A stretch of DNA of 50,515 bases from Akkermansia sp. (GCA_017398355.1 JAFQGD010000022.1:1-50515); one strand, 5' to 3'. Shown: positions 35,942 through 47,800, numbered from the stretch's first letter. A program made the numbers and translations. The notes: generated by a model from the sequence alone, not told the origin.

Positions 35942-37120
35942 ATGAAAAAACGCCATATATTCACATCCGAATCCGTCGGTGAGGGGCATCCTGACAAGGT
36001 GGCCGACCTCATCTCCGACTCTATCCTCGATGCCTGCATCGCCCAGGATCCCACCAGCCGCGTAGCCTGCGAAACACTCGTAAAAGACAACCACGTCATC
36101 CTCGCCGGCGAAATCACCACCCAGGCTGTTGTAGACTACGAAGCCATCGTCCGCAAGGTGGTAGACGATATTGGCTACCGCACCGCTGCAGATGACGAGG
36201 TATTCAACACGGCCAGCATAGAGGTCACCAACTACCTCTCCACCCAGAGCCCGGACATTGCCCAAGGTGTAGATGCCTGCGCCGCCGAAGGCAAGGATGG
36301 CAGCGAGCAAGGAGCCGGCGACCAAGGCATCATGTTCGGCTATGCCGCCAACGAAACCCCCGAGCTCATGCCCGCCCCCATCATGTTTGCCCACCGCATC
36401 ATGATAGAGCTGGCTCGCGTGCGCCACGCCGGGGAAGCCACCTGGCTGCGCCCGGACAGCAAGAGCCAAGTAGCCGTAGAATACGATGAAAACGGCCGCC
36501 CCGAGCGCATCGTCAACGTCGTACTCAGCACCCAGCATACAGAAGATGTGAGCATCGATACCATCCGCGACTTCTGCTCCGCCCTCATCCGCCGTGTGCT
36601 CCCGGCCGAACTCATCACCGAGCAAACAGAATTCTTCATCAACCCCACCGGGCGATTCGTCATCGGCGGCCCCCACGGCGATTCCGGCCTCACCGGCCGC
36701 AAAATTATCGTGGATACCTACGGTGGCATGGGGCGCCACGGTGGCGGTGCCTTCTCCGGCAAAGATTGCAGCAAGGTAGACCGCTCCGGTGCCTACATGT
36801 GCCGCTGGGTAGCCAAGCACATCGTGGCTGCCGGCCTGGCAGACCGCTGCGAGCTCCAAGTCTCCTACGCCATCGGCAAGGCAGACCCCACCTCCATCAT
36901 GGTCGATGTGGACACCTTCGGCACTGCCGTAGTAGATGAAAGCACCATCATCGAGCGCGTCAAAAAGGCATTCTCCTTCAAACCTGCCGATATGGAAAGC
37001 GCTCTCGGCCTGCGCCGCCCCATCTTCTCCCGCACCACCAACTACGGCCACTTCACCAAGGCCGACCTCCCCTGGGAGCAGCTGGACCCCGCCCGCCTCG
37101 CCATCCTCAAAGGCGAATAA
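35942..37120 (+). CDS. metK: S-adenosylmethionine synthetase
   Basis: Makes SAM from methionine and ATP. 392 residues. Begins [20 protein letters not shown], with [33 protein letters not shown] and the loop [16 protein letters not shown]. The ATG at 35942 gives the standard start; an upstream in-frame ATG lies within the U32-like gene. No promoter of its own and no SAM riboswitch was seen in the 13-nt gap, so transcription likely starts at 33876. Strong terminator follows. Confidence 0.96.
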   Translation: MKKRHIFTSESVGEGHPDKVADLISDSILDACIAQDPTSRVACETLVKDNHVILAGEITTQAVVDYEAIVRKVVDDIGYRTAADDEVFNTASIEVTNYLSTQSPDIAQGVDACAAEGKDGSEQGAGDQGIMFGYAANETPELMPAPIMFAHRIMIELARVRHAGEATWLRPDSKSQVAVEYDENGRPERIVNVVLSTQHTEDVSIDTIRDFCSALIRRVLPAELITEQTEFFINPTGRFVIGGPHGDSGLTGRKIIVDTYGGMGRHGGGAFSGKDCSKVDRSGAYMCRWVAKHIVAAGLADRCELQVSYAIGKADPTSIMVDVDTFGTAVVDESTIIERVKKAFSFKPADMESALGLRRPIFSRTTNYGHFTKADLPWEQLDPARLAILKGE

Positions 37121-37146
37121 GCGCCCACACAATCATTCATTTAAAA

Positions 37147-37190
37147 CCCGCCTTGCAAGTGGTTTGAACTTGCAAGGCGGGGATTTTTTT
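37147..37190. terminator. Bidirectional terminator between metK and clpB
   Basis: Perfect 13-bp stem (37147-37159 with 37169-37181), 9-nt loop, GATTTTTTT on the plus side and TTTTAAA on the minus side. It serves convergent metK and clpB. Confidence 0.93.
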
Positions 37191-37207
37191 GCACATTGAG
37201 CAGTGCT

Positions 37208-39787
<2,580 letters not shown>

Positions 39788-39894
39788 GCCGTTTTGACAC
39801 CCCACTTTTTTACTGCGTTCAAAAAATTATGCGAAGTTGTAGAGGGATTTTTTTCGATCCGTCACCAGCCAGAGGCATTTAAGCGCGTAAAGGC

Positions 39895-39922
39895 TTGACT
39901 TCCCATTTTCATCTAGTAGAGT
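39895..39922 (+). promoter_or_regulatory. Promoter of the IdeS-like protease gene
   Basis: TTGACT (39895-39900), 16 nt, TAGAGT (39917-39922), 30 nt before the ATG. GGGAGG and AGGAG occur in the leader but too far from the start for usual Shine-Dalgarno spacing. Confidence 0.6.
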
Positions 39923-39952
39923 GGGAGGTGTTAGGAGCATTTTATCAAGCCA

Positions 39953-42004
39953 ATGAAATATCCGCTTTACATCTTTGCCCTGTTAACAATGGCTCAGCAG
40001 GTGGGCGCAGCCGTGGGAGATGAAGTAAGTGGTATTGGCACATATGTGGCAGAGGGTGTTTCTGTCAAATGGGTGTCGGGATACCTGCAGACAAGCAGAG
40101 CGAATTCCACCCGGCTTTACGATAGCAACAAGGGCGCAGAATGGACAAGTAGCAGCAAGCCGGATTCTTTGATGTGCTGGCTTCATGCTTCCTCCAACGT
40201 CATACAATACTGGCAAAGCTATTATGGAGTATTTGCCAAGCCACAGAGGGGCACGTATTATGACCCCAACACCGGTTTTATTGAGCCATATCCCCTCCCG
40301 GAGGTCTTGCCATACAAGCCACTCCCCTACGGAAGGTTAGGCACAGAAGCAACCTCCACTACGGATGAATCGCAAACCCCTGTACCGGATGGCCAACGCT
40401 TGGAAGTAGCCAGGGATATGTTCAATACTATTCCCAACCCCAACGGAAGCAGAAACAGGGGCGGCGTCTTTGCGTGGGCGGCTGAATGGTTTTTCCGAGG
40501 GGCCGATGTATGGCCCGCCGCAAACGGGCAAATCAACATTAATGCAGATGGATTTACTGTCAATACCGGTGGATATTACGCGAACTACTTCGGAACGGGT
40601 GAATTCTTTCAACAGGACCTTTCCTATACAACAGTGTACTCCGATGTACAGGACAAGGTTTCGGATGTCCACAATACAACCCACGGTTTACCATTCAAAG
40701 CGGATGATACAGCAGCGGTGAAAAACCTGCTACTCAAAGGGTTTGGTGTGGAAGACGGGGTTCAGGCACAAAACGGCATGATAACCACGCTCGGTACCAC
40801 CAACTCATATACAGGCAATGGTCACGTCATCACCTGCTACGGTTTTACGACGGATGATGAGGGAAATCTTAAATCCCTCCTCGTTGCTGATAACAACGGC
40901 GATATCAACTCCACCAATTCCATGCTGGATGAGCTCTTTGTCAAAGTCAGCGAGTACACAGACAGCAACGGAGTGACCAACAAACAAATAGGACTGTACC
41001 GCAATGCGGCATTAACATCCCCTTTCAGCACGGGGGAGCAAGGTGGAGTCAACTGCATTACCTCCATCTCTTATATCAACACCCCGGACGAGCTAAAAAA
41101 CATGCTGGCAGAATACAGCGATACTGCCAATGAAGCTCAAGTTTGGAACGGAGCAGCCACCGAATGGAAAGCACAGCAAGCCAATGTAGAAGAATTGCCT
41201 ACCGCCTCCACCGGATGGGATATCAATGTAGATGGTGAGGCGATAGCTGAAGAAAACCGTGGCTATTACCACACCTACGCAACAGAGGGGCGGCGGGTTC
41301 TTTTTGATGACCACGCAGCGGAAGGGCAACGCAGTGTCACCATTGTGGGAAGCGTTGCCGCAAGCCATATTGACGTGGCAGCCGCGGGGTACGAATTCAA
41401 GGCCGGCACCGATGCAGAGTTACAAGCCGGTGCTTCTCTGGCCATTCGGAGCCTCGCTTCCCTGCATAGCGAGGTATCACTGAGTCTCCAAGACCTGACA
41501 CTGGAAGCCGGAGCGGCACTTTCCTCCACTCATACAATCAGCGTAGACGGTGGTGTATTTCACGCAAAAGGAGCATCGGAGGCTTCTACCTACACGCTCC
41601 GTAGTGCCACAACTCCACCCGGCAGCATTGATGCCGATTTGGATTTAACCCAAGCCTCTGCCATCATATTGGAACATACGGTCAACATGAATGGAAACGG
41701 GCTGTACTTGCATGCTGATACTCCCATCACGCTCAACCTGTCCATGTTCCAAGAATCCGTGGCATGCTTTTCCGATGTTGGGGAGCTCTTCATTACCATG
41801 TCCGATGGTGTGGTGCAGACATTTGACCCCGGCACAGATTTGACCCCTTATCTCACATTTACCTACAACAACGCTCCTGTGACAGGTGCCTGCGTTACAT
41901 ATTCCGCAACGGGTGATATTTTCCTGAGCATACCGGAGCCATCATCTGCAGCACTGAGCGTACTGGCTCTTGCAGCGCTGGCTACGCGGCGCAGAAGACG
42001 ATAA
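39953..42004 (+). CDS. Secreted IdeS/Mac-like (C66) cysteine protease with PEP-CTERM tail
   Basis: 683 residues. Signal peptide (about 1-19). The protease domain (about 28-370) follows IdeS of Streptococcus: SLMCWLHASSNVIQYW with Cys75, a GGVFAWAAEWFFRG segment like IdeS GGIFDAVFTRG, and GHVITCYGF with His291, then DDEGNLKSLLVADNN with Asp313. The His-to-Asp distance of 22 equals that of IdeS His262-Asp284. The rest (about 400-655) is beta-rich, autotransporter-like. The end (IPEPSSAALSVLALAALATR plus arginines) is a PEP-CTERM sorting signal, so the protein is exported and probably surface-processed. Known C66 enzymes cleave immunoglobulin G; the substrate here is unknown. Confidence 0.8.
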   Translation: MKYPLYIFALLTMAQQVGAAVGDEVSGIGTYVAEGVSVKWVSGYLQTSRANSTRLYDSNKGAEWTSSSKPDSLMCWLHASSNVIQYWQSYYGVFAKPQRGTYYDPNTGFIEPYPLPEVLPYKPLPYGRLGTEATSTTDESQTPVPDGQRLEVARDMFNTIPNPNGSRNRGGVFAWAAEWFFRGADVWPAANGQININADGFTVNTGGYYANYFGTGEFFQQDLSYTTVYSDVQDKVSDVHNTTHGLPFKADDTAAVKNLLLKGFGVEDGVQAQNGMITTLGTTNSYTGNGHVITCYGFTTDDEGNLKSLLVADNNGDINSTNSMLDELFVKVSEYTDSNGVTNKQIGLYRNAALTSPFSTGEQGGVNCITSISYINTPDELKNMLAEYSDTANEAQVWNGAATEWKAQQANVEELPTASTGWDINVDGEAIAEENRGYYHTYATEGRRVLFDDHAAEGQRSVTIVGSVAASHIDVAAAGYEFKAGTDAELQAGASLAIRSLASLHSEVSLSLQDLTLEAGAALSSTHTISVDGGVFHAKGASEASTYTLRSATTPPGSIDADLDLTQASAIILEHTVNMNGNGLYLHADTPITLNLSMFQESVACFSDVGELFITMSDGVVQTFDPGTDLTPYLTFTYNNAPVTGACVTYSATGDIFLSIPEPSSAALSVLALAALATRRRRR

Positions 42005-42022
42005 ATGCATCAGAAGACAGCA

Positions 42023-42427
42023 TCATCCGCGCCGAGGCAAAGTAAAGCAATAGCGGGGGAAAATGAGCGGCGGGGTGATGAAAGGCTCGTTGAGTTGATC
42101 CGTCCCGAAGAAGCGCACCTGCATAGCCACGGGAGGATGGGTAAAATCCTGCTGTCCGGCATAGGAAAACACAGCACCCGGCACCAAGACAGGCTCTTGG
42201 TTAAAGACTTGCCCACCCTCAATAATGCGGGTTTGCCCCGTGCTATCACGCATGGTCCATTTGCGCCCCAGCAAGCGCACCCCAGTGTTGCTCACATTGC
42301 GAAAATGAAGCTGGAACAGCAACTTGTAGAGAGGCACCGGGCGGCGCTGCAAGCTCATGCCCACACGCGCCACCGACATGTTGAGCAAGTCTCGCTCCGG
42401 GAGGTTGGTGCGGGCATCAATGCTCAT
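42023..42427 (-). CDS. ApaG-domain protein
   Basis: 134 residues from ATG 42427. The fibronectin-III-like ApaG fold is recognised by LFQLHFRNVSNTGVRLLGRK, WTMRDSTGQTRIIEGGQVFN, QEPVLVPGAVFSYAG and the final PPLIF. ApaG-type domains are linked to protein interaction and, in Proteobacteria, to the apaH region; no such neighbour is present here. It starts 11 nt inside the end of the secreted-protein gene, so the two are coupled. Convergent with the protease gene, 18 nt between stops. Confidence 0.82.
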   Translation of the reverse strand: MSIDARTNLPERDLLNMSVARVGMSLQRRPVPLYKLLFQLHFRNVSNTGVRLLGRKWTMRDSTGQTRIIEGGQVFNQEPVLVPGAVFSYAGQQDFTHPPVAMQVRFFGTDQLNEPFITPPLIFPRYCFTLPRRG

Positions 42428-43346
42428 AACCGGCACCCACAGCCACGGTGGAAAGTTTACCCACCGTCTGGTGCAATACATTCACTTTCTCCATGGTGGG
42501 GATTTCCCCCTCAGCCAAAATCATCTGCTGCACCAGCTGCTCCAGCAGCTCGCTCATCTGGGCTATCTGCAATTTCTTTGTTGTTTGGGGGTCGAGCCCC
42601 TGCAGCACCTCGTTAAAATACGCGGGGGCATCCGGGTAAAAAATGGTGGCAGCCTGCTGCGCATCAAACTTCTCACGAATAGCCGCGGTGGAGGCCTCCA
42701 ATGCACGCACCCAGCCACCCAAAGCTATCAGATGTGCCAAATCCGGGTCTTTCAATGAGGTGAGCTCCGCATTCACATCGCTCTGGGTGGATGCCAAGTT
42801 CTTCTTAAATTGTTCCAACTGCCCTTTTTCTGCGTTTTCCAGCAGGCTGGCTGAGTGCGCATTCATCTTATCGCCCACCCCCATGGCATTGCCATAGCGT
42901 GTCAAATCCAGTGCAATGGGTTTCACATCATTCATGTGGCCACTGCGCACTGCGATAAAACCATCCGCCAGCAAATAGCCCATCTCCAAGGCCAGAGCCC
43001 CGGCATCCGTAGGAAGCTTCTCCGGACGATTGCGCAGCACATAATCTTCCGGGATGGCGGGCAATTCATCCAACTGATTGAAAATCTTGGTAATAGAAGG
43101 CGCTGTGTACACGTTGATACCCAGCTCTTGATTGGTGTGCGATTCATCCAGCATGGCATCATCACGGAACATGGCGGGCACTTCACCGGGGCGGCGGGTG
43201 GTATCCTCCTTGCCGGCAATCTCCGGGATTCCATCCTGCACCATATCGGCCACAACCTCATCTGTCTCGTCTATCGTCTGGGCGTTCACAAGGGGCATTC
43301 CCAGTGCAACAAGGGGCAACATGCTGTAAAAAAAACTCTTTCTCAT
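42417..43346 (-). CDS. Secreted helical protein of unknown function
   Basis: 309 residues. A signal peptide (about 1-22, ending VNAQ) is followed by an acidic region and then a long helical part (about 120-300) rich in Ala, Leu and Gln. One segment (GALALEMGYLLADGFIAVRSG) is hydrophobic but broken by charges. No Cys, no enzyme motif. It is first in a two-gene unit with the ApaG-domain gene and divergent from the GT2 synthase. A TATCGT box lies 10 nt before the ATG. No family recognised. Confidence 0.7.
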   Translation of the reverse strand: MRKSFFYSMLPLVALGMPLVNAQTIDETDEVVADMVQDGIPEIAGKEDTTRRPGEVPAMFRDDAMLDESHTNQELGINVYTAPSITKIFNQLDELPAIPEDYVLRNRPEKLPTDAGALALEMGYLLADGFIAVRSGHMNDVKPIALDLTRYGNAMGVGDKMNAHSASLLENAEKGQLEQFKKNLASTQSDVNAELTSLKDPDLAHLIALGGWVRALEASTAAIREKFDAQQAATIFYPDAPAYFNEVLQGLDPQTTKKLQIAQMSELLEQLVQQMILAEGEIPTMEKVNVLHQTVGKLSTVAVGAGYEH

Positions 43347-43394
43347 AACGTTAGGTACGATAGCGAACCCATCTAGGGTGCAATTATTTTAGGC

Positions 43395-43423
43395 TTGACT
43401 CCGTCCATAGTTTACATTACTAT
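43395..43423 (+). promoter_or_regulatory. Promoter of the CslA-like glycosyltransferase gene
   Basis: TTGACT (43395-43400), 17 nt, TACTAT (43418-43423), leader of about 105 nt. Confidence 0.65.
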
Positions 43424-43535
43424 CCCCGCGCGTCAAGACACATTGTGTTTTACTGACGCGAAAAGCGACAGTCCCTCAATCTGGCAGTTCTCGCGATGCC
43501 TTGCGAACTGCTACCACCCCAATCAGCTTTTTCTC

Positions 43536-45089
43536 ATGGAAACACAGCAATACTGGTTCAATTTCTTTTGGTTGCTCGCCTACTTCCTAGTGCTGGTAGT
43601 CATGTCCGGCTACGGCTTTCACCGCTTGATGATGGTGGTGCTTTACATCAAACACCGCAAAGACATCCCCCACCCCAAGGGACAATGGGAAGAGTGGCCG
43701 CTCGTAACCGTGCAGCTACCCATGTTCAATGAAAAGTATGTGGTAGAAGGACTGCTGCGCAAGGTGACAGCTATTGATTACCCCAAGGATAAGCTGGAAA
43801 TCCAGATTCTGGACGACTCTACAGACGACACATACGACCTCTGCCTGCAGCAGGTAGAATACTATCGCCAGCAAGGATTCGACATCAAGTGCCTGCACCG
43901 CACCGACCGCACCGGTTTCAAAGCCGGGGCACTAGAGGCGGCAGACGCAGTAGCAAAGGGTGAATACCTGCTCATCTTGGATGCAGACTTCCGCCCCGAA
44001 CCGGATATCCTCAAAGTGACCATGCCCTACTTCACCGACCCGAACATCGCGCTGGTGCAAACCCGCTGGGGCCACATCAACCGCAACAAGAACATGCTCA
44101 CCCGCCTGCAAAGCATCTTCTTGGATGGCCACTTCGCACTTGAACAAACTGTTCGCAACCGCTCCGGGCGCTTCTTCACCTTCAACGGTACCGCCGGAGT
44201 GTGGCGCAAATGCTCCATTTTCGATGCCGGCGGTTGGGAGCATGATACCATCACCGAAGACATGGACCTCTCCTACCGTGTGCAAATGAAAGGTTGGAAA
44301 TTTGTCTACCTGAATGACTATGTAACCCCGGCGGAATTGCCGGAAGACATGGATGGCTTCAAAGCCCAGCAGCACCGCTGGACCAAGGGCTGCATCCAAG
44401 TATGCCAAAAGATGCTCACGGACATCTGGCGCTCCTCTGCCCCCTTCAAGGCCAAGATGGAAGCCACCACACACCTCACCTGCAACTACTCCTACTTGGC
44501 GCTCATCCTCCTGTGCTTCCTGGTCATGCCGATTTGCACCGGGCTCATCACACCTACCGGCTCATGGTCATGGCATGAGCCCAAGATGCTCCTGCTCACT
44601 TTCACCCTCTTCTTCTTTGCCACCCTCACTGTGTGTGCATTCTACATAGCTGCAGAAATAATCGTACGGCCGCGCCGCTGGTGGATGGTATTCGTACTTC
44701 TCATCCCCCTGCTGGCACTGGGTGTAGGTATGGCTGTCAACAACGCCAAGGCCGTGCTCGAAGCCGTCTTTGGGCAAAAGAGCGAATTCGTGCGCACCCC
44801 CAAGTTCGGTGAATCAAAAGAAGGCTCCCTCTCCATCGAAAAACGCGCCCAAGGCTACAAAGCCATCAAATCCGTCATCGTCCCGATGCTGGAACTCTGC
44901 TTCGGCGTCTTCTTCTTGGCGATTGAGATTTTCAACCTCCAATACGGTTTATCCGGAAGGCCCGGTCACTGGGGCGGATTACTCAACTTCATCCTCATGT
45001 CACCCTTCCTTGGCTTTTTCTACACAGGTATCAGCTCCCTCTGCCGCGTATTGGATGGCGTGATACAACGCCGCAGCAAAGTGGCATAA
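43536..45089 (+). CDS. Membrane GT2 polysaccharide synthase (cellulose-synthase-like / CslA-like)
   Basis: 517 residues. One N-terminal membrane helix, a GT-A domain (about 50-280) with VQLPMFNE, ILDDSTDDT, LDADFRPE, the TEDMD acceptor motif and the QQHRW product motif, and four or more C-terminal helices. This is the processive beta-glycan synthase layout, nearest to CslA/mannan-synthase-like members; no PilZ domain and no partner subunit gene are nearby. The ATG at 43536 starts at the first helix; the frame opens further upstream in the leader. Product unknown, likely an exported or surface glycan. Confidence 0.85.
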   Translation: METQQYWFNFFWLLAYFLVLVVMSGYGFHRLMMVVLYIKHRKDIPHPKGQWEEWPLVTVQLPMFNEKYVVEGLLRKVTAIDYPKDKLEIQILDDSTDDTYDLCLQQVEYYRQQGFDIKCLHRTDRTGFKAGALEAADAVAKGEYLLILDADFRPEPDILKVTMPYFTDPNIALVQTRWGHINRNKNMLTRLQSIFLDGHFALEQTVRNRSGRFFTFNGTAGVWRKCSIFDAGGWEHDTITEDMDLSYRVQMKGWKFVYLNDYVTPAELPEDMDGFKAQQHRWTKGCIQVCQKMLTDIWRSSAPFKAKMEATTHLTCNYSYLALILLCFLVMPICTGLITPTGSWSWHEPKMLLLTFTLFFFATLTVCAFYIAAEIIVRPRRWWMVFVLLIPLLALGVGMAVNNAKAVLEAVFGQKSEFVRTPKFGESKEGSLSIEKRAQGYKAIKSVIVPMLELCFGVFFLAIEIFNLQYGLSGRPGHWGGLLNFILMSPFLGFFYTGISSLCRVLDGVIQRRSKVA

Positions 45090-45159
45090 CCCCAACCAAC
45101 GCACTACCTACCCCCCTCCCCCAACGCTCTCGCCCAACAAGCAACCCTTTTTCAAACAC

Positions 45160-46005
45160 TTGAATACCCACAAAACAGCTATCAATCCGAGTATACTTTT
45201 ACTTACTTTCTTGTGCGGGCTCTTGGCTCTGCTCCAAGTCTCCTGCCGCTCAGCCCGGCAACAATATGTTTCCGGCCCGGATTTACCCCCGCGTGCAGTG
45301 GTGAAAGATGGCGTAGCCATCACGCTGCGAGACCAGAAACTCACCGTCTTCCGGGGCGGCAAAAAAGTAAAAGACTATAGAATCAGCTCATCCAAATTCG
45401 GCATCGGCACCACCAACGGTAGCCATCGCACCCCGCTCGGCATCCACGCCGTCACCAAGAAAGTGGGAGATGGCCAGCCGGAAGGCATGGTATTCAAAGC
45501 CTGCCGCCCCACCGGCGAAGTAGTACCCGTTGATGCCAAAGGCCGAGACCCCATCGTCACCCGCGTCATCCAAATCGCCGGGCTGGAAGGCTTCAACAAA
45601 AATTCCCACAGTCGGCGCATCTACATCCACGGCACCCCGGAGGAGCGCAAAATAGGCCGCCCTGCATCCTATGGCTGCATCCGCATGCGCAGCTGCGACG
45701 TGATGGATTTATACCCCCGCGTGTACCGAGGCATGCCGGTAGCCATCGAGAGCTGTTCTCAGGCCACCTACCTCAAAGCTGAAAAAAGCACCACATCCCC
45801 CACCATCTCCATTCCCAAGGAAATTGTTGCCAAGCTGCCAACAGATGATGTAAGCTTCCGGCCCACCAAGAGCAAATTCAAAAGACGCAGCCATGGGCGC
45901 TATGGGCGTACCCGATTGGCCAAACGCAGCAAGAGCGGCTACTCCCGCTACAAAGGAAAAACCAAGAAACGCATGGCCTCTGTGCGCCGCAAACGCCGCA
46001 GATAA
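45160..46005 (+). CDS. L,D-transpeptidase lipoprotein, copy 3, with basic tail and TTG start
   Basis: 281 residues from TTG 45160. No ATG or GTG exists in frame between the previous gene and the signal peptide, so a TTG start is required. Lipobox LLQVSC (Cys29). YkuD domain (about 50-200): ITLRDQKLTVFRGGKKV, RTPLGIH, IHGTPEE and catalytic SYGCIRM, where the usual His before Gly is Tyr. The last ~55 residues are Arg/Lys/Ser/Tyr-rich (KRRSHGRYGRTRLAKRSKSG) and strongly positive, which would suit binding to acidic wall or membrane polymers. Strong terminator follows. Confidence 0.85.
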   Translation: MNTHKTAINPSILLLTFLCGLLALLQVSCRSARQQYVSGPDLPPRAVVKDGVAITLRDQKLTVFRGGKKVKDYRISSSKFGIGTTNGSHRTPLGIHAVTKKVGDGQPEGMVFKACRPTGEVVPVDAKGRDPIVTRVIQIAGLEGFNKNSHSRRIYIHGTPEERKIGRPASYGCIRMRSCDVMDLYPRVYRGMPVAIESCSQATYLKAEKSTTSPTISIPKEIVAKLPTDDVSFRPTKSKFKRRSHGRYGRTRLAKRSKSGYSRYKGKTKKRMASVRRKRRR

Positions 46006-46033
46006 AACGCCCACACCCACCACTCTTTTTCAA

Positions 46034-46072
46034 CAAGCTCGCCATGCAACATGGCGAGCTTGCCCGTTTTTT
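46034..46072 (+). terminator. Intrinsic terminator of the third L,D-transpeptidase gene
   Basis: Perfect 13-bp stem (46034-46046 with 46050-46062), CAA loop, then CCCGTTTTTT. Confidence 0.92.
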
Positions 46073-46147
46073 GGGTAGTTCCACACACGCCAATTGCGTC
46101 AGTTCAAGGATTTCAGCTTGCATATACGTGCGCAAACGTGCAGGATA

Positions 46148-47074
46148 ATGAGTATGTTCAAGAACACATTTCTCGTGGCAGCTTTGGCTGCCCTGGTAGC
46201 CCCCGCCTTTGCCGCTGAATGGATGAGCGACTTTGATGCCGCCAAAACAAAAGCAGCAAAAGAGAATAAAGCCATTTTGGCAGATTTCACCGGTTCCGAC
46301 TGGTGCGGTTGGTGCATTCGACTCCGCCAAGCCGTGCTTGATACCCCCGCTTTTGAAGCCTACGCCAAGGATAAATTCGTGCTGGCAGAAATTGACATTC
46401 CCCAAGCCCCCAAACTCCCCCCGGAGCAAATGGAAAAGAACCGTCTTCTCTGTGAACAATACAATGTACAAAGCTTCCCCACCGTGCTGGTGATGAATGC
46501 AGAAGGCCAAGTCATGGGTGGTTTCTCCGGTGGCGAAACATCCCTACAAGCCGTGCAAGCCCCCCTGGACAAAGGACTGGAAAACATCAAGCTCGCCCAG
46601 CTTGCCGCCACTCAACAAGGGGAGGAAAAACTTCAAACCCTCGTCAAAATCTACAACAACTTCCCCCAATCCCTTAAAGAACATGCCGGCAGCATACGCG
46701 ATACCATCTTGGCTCTGGATGCCAATGATGCACACGGCCTCAAATCAGCCCTACTTGCAGAGCAGCAAAAAGAACAATTCAAAAAGGAGCTGGCCACCGC
46801 CCAAAACCAAGAGCAAGCCTTAGCCATGCTCGAACGCATGAAAGGCGAAGTCCTGCCTGCCAACCGCACAGAGCTTCTCATGCAGCTCTTCACCCTCAAG
46901 ATTGAATGCGCCAACACAGTGGATGATTTGCTTGCAGCCAAGGCTATCCTCTTGGAAGCCGCAGAAACCATGCCGGACCGCAAAGCTGCCATCCAAGCCG
47001 CAGCTGAAAAGCAATTTGCTGACCCCGCGGCTCTCTTGGAAAAACTCAAAGCCCACCGCAACCAAGCCAAGTAA
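46148..47074 (+). CDS. Periplasmic thioredoxin-like protein
   Basis: 308 residues. Signal peptide (about 1-23, ending AFAA), then a thioredoxin-fold domain (about 25-150) with SDWCGWCIRL (Cys53, Cys56) and the cis-proline in QSFPTVLVMN. The C-terminal ~150 residues are helical, Ala/Gln/Glu-rich and without motif. The WCxWC context is common in the thioredoxin_7-type group of exported proteins. A longer frame from 46094 adds a non-signal stretch; 46148 or 46154 gives a clean signal. Function may be disulfide reduction or isomerisation. Confidence 0.85.
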   Translation: MSMFKNTFLVAALAALVAPAFAAEWMSDFDAAKTKAAKENKAILADFTGSDWCGWCIRLRQAVLDTPAFEAYAKDKFVLAEIDIPQAPKLPPEQMEKNRLLCEQYNVQSFPTVLVMNAEGQVMGGFSGGETSLQAVQAPLDKGLENIKLAQLAATQQGEEKLQTLVKIYNNFPQSLKEHAGSIRDTILALDANDAHGLKSALLAEQQKEQFKKELATAQNQEQALAMLERMKGEVLPANRTELLMQLFTLKIECANTVDDLLAAKAILLEAAETMPDRKAAIQAAAEKQFADPAALLEKLKAHRNQAK

Positions 47075-47100
47075 GTTTTCTCCAAGCTTATCATACCTAA

Positions 47101-47136
47101 AAAAGCACCGCTGCACTCATGCGCAGCGGTGCTTTT
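47101..47136. terminator. Bidirectional terminator between thioredoxin-like and nitroreductase genes
   Basis: 14-bp stem (47101-47114 with 47123-47136), 8-nt loop, T-runs on both strands; it closes two convergent genes. Confidence 0.93.
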
Positions 47137-47161
47137 TTACATTCTATCGCTCCGGTAAAAC

Positions 47162-47764
47162 TCATTTAGGCCAGCCCACCGTCTGGTGTACATAAACCTT
47201 CTCCCCCTCCGGCAACTTCAACCCCTTCGCCAACCCGGCCTTATCAATCATCCCTCGAATCACCGTTGACATCCCACGAGAAGTTGCATACAAATACACA
47301 TTCTGATAGGCGGAGCCCGCATGCATCGGCCCTGCGTAGTCATCCTTCGCGGCATACACCAAATGTACCGGCGCATCCTTCACAAACTCCTGCCTCTCAC
47401 ACAACGGTATCAAATTCTCCTCGCTCACCCGCACCAGCGTGTGCGCCGCACCATCATATTTCCACGCCCCCTGCGCCGTGAGCACATACACGCTCAAATT
47501 CTGCAAATTGCGAGAGGTCGGTATCGTGCGCTTCCCTTCCCCCTTCATCCCCCATGCCACCCACAATATCTCTCCAAGTGTCTGCTCATCCACTGCCTTT
47601 TGCGGATCATACGAACGTGATGACGCTCGCTGGCTTATCGCATCCATCAGCGGCATACCACCCGTCACCACCGGCTTCGGCAGCGCCTTTACCCCCTCTG
47701 CTGCACTCAATGGCATCGCCACCGCAGCCAGAGCCAACATCATTATCCATATGCTTGTTTTCAT
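47162..47764 (-). CDS. Exported nitroreductase-family (SagB-type) oxidoreductase
   Basis: 200 residues. Signal peptide (about 1-22, ending LSAA). FMN-binding nitroreductase fold: RASSRSYDPQ, LGEILWVAWGM, RTIPTSRNLQNLSVYVL and the late ATSRGMSTVIRG. The RxSxRxY and RTxPS signatures suit the SagB/ThcOx branch. Exported members are known in Bacteroidetes and related gut bacteria with no settled role. The promoter's -10 ends 7 nt before the ATG at 47764; an upstream ATG at 47800 would lie inside the promoter and is unlikely. Confidence 0.85.
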   Translation of the reverse strand: MKTSIWIMMLALAAVAMPLSAAEGVKALPKPVVTGGMPLMDAISQRASSRSYDPQKAVDEQTLGEILWVAWGMKGEGKRTIPTSRNLQNLSVYVLTAQGAWKYDGAAHTLVRVSEENLIPLCERQEFVKDAPVHLVYAAKDDYAGPMHAGSAYQNVYLYATSRGMSTVIRGMIDKAGLAKGLKLPEGEKVYVHQTVGWPK

Positions 47765-47771
47765 CCTCCTC

Positions 47772-47800
47772 TTTCTAGCAAAATCTCCTTCCCATGTCAA
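47772..47800 (-). promoter_or_regulatory. Promoter of the nitroreductase gene, predicted leaderless
   Basis: Minus strand: TTGACA (47795-47800), 17 nt, TAGAAA (47772-47777), then GAGGAGG and the ATG. The GAGGAGG touches the start codon, too close to act as a normal Shine-Dalgarno. Confidence 0.65.

Noticed and set aside
35912..37132. 406-codon minus-strand open frame
   Set aside because: Antisense to metK; no start signal, no domain, composition is a shadow.
39788..39894. CIRCE or sigma-32-type heat-shock element before clpB
   Set aside because: No TTAGCACTC inverted repeat and no CTTGAA plus CCCCAT pair at proper spacing.
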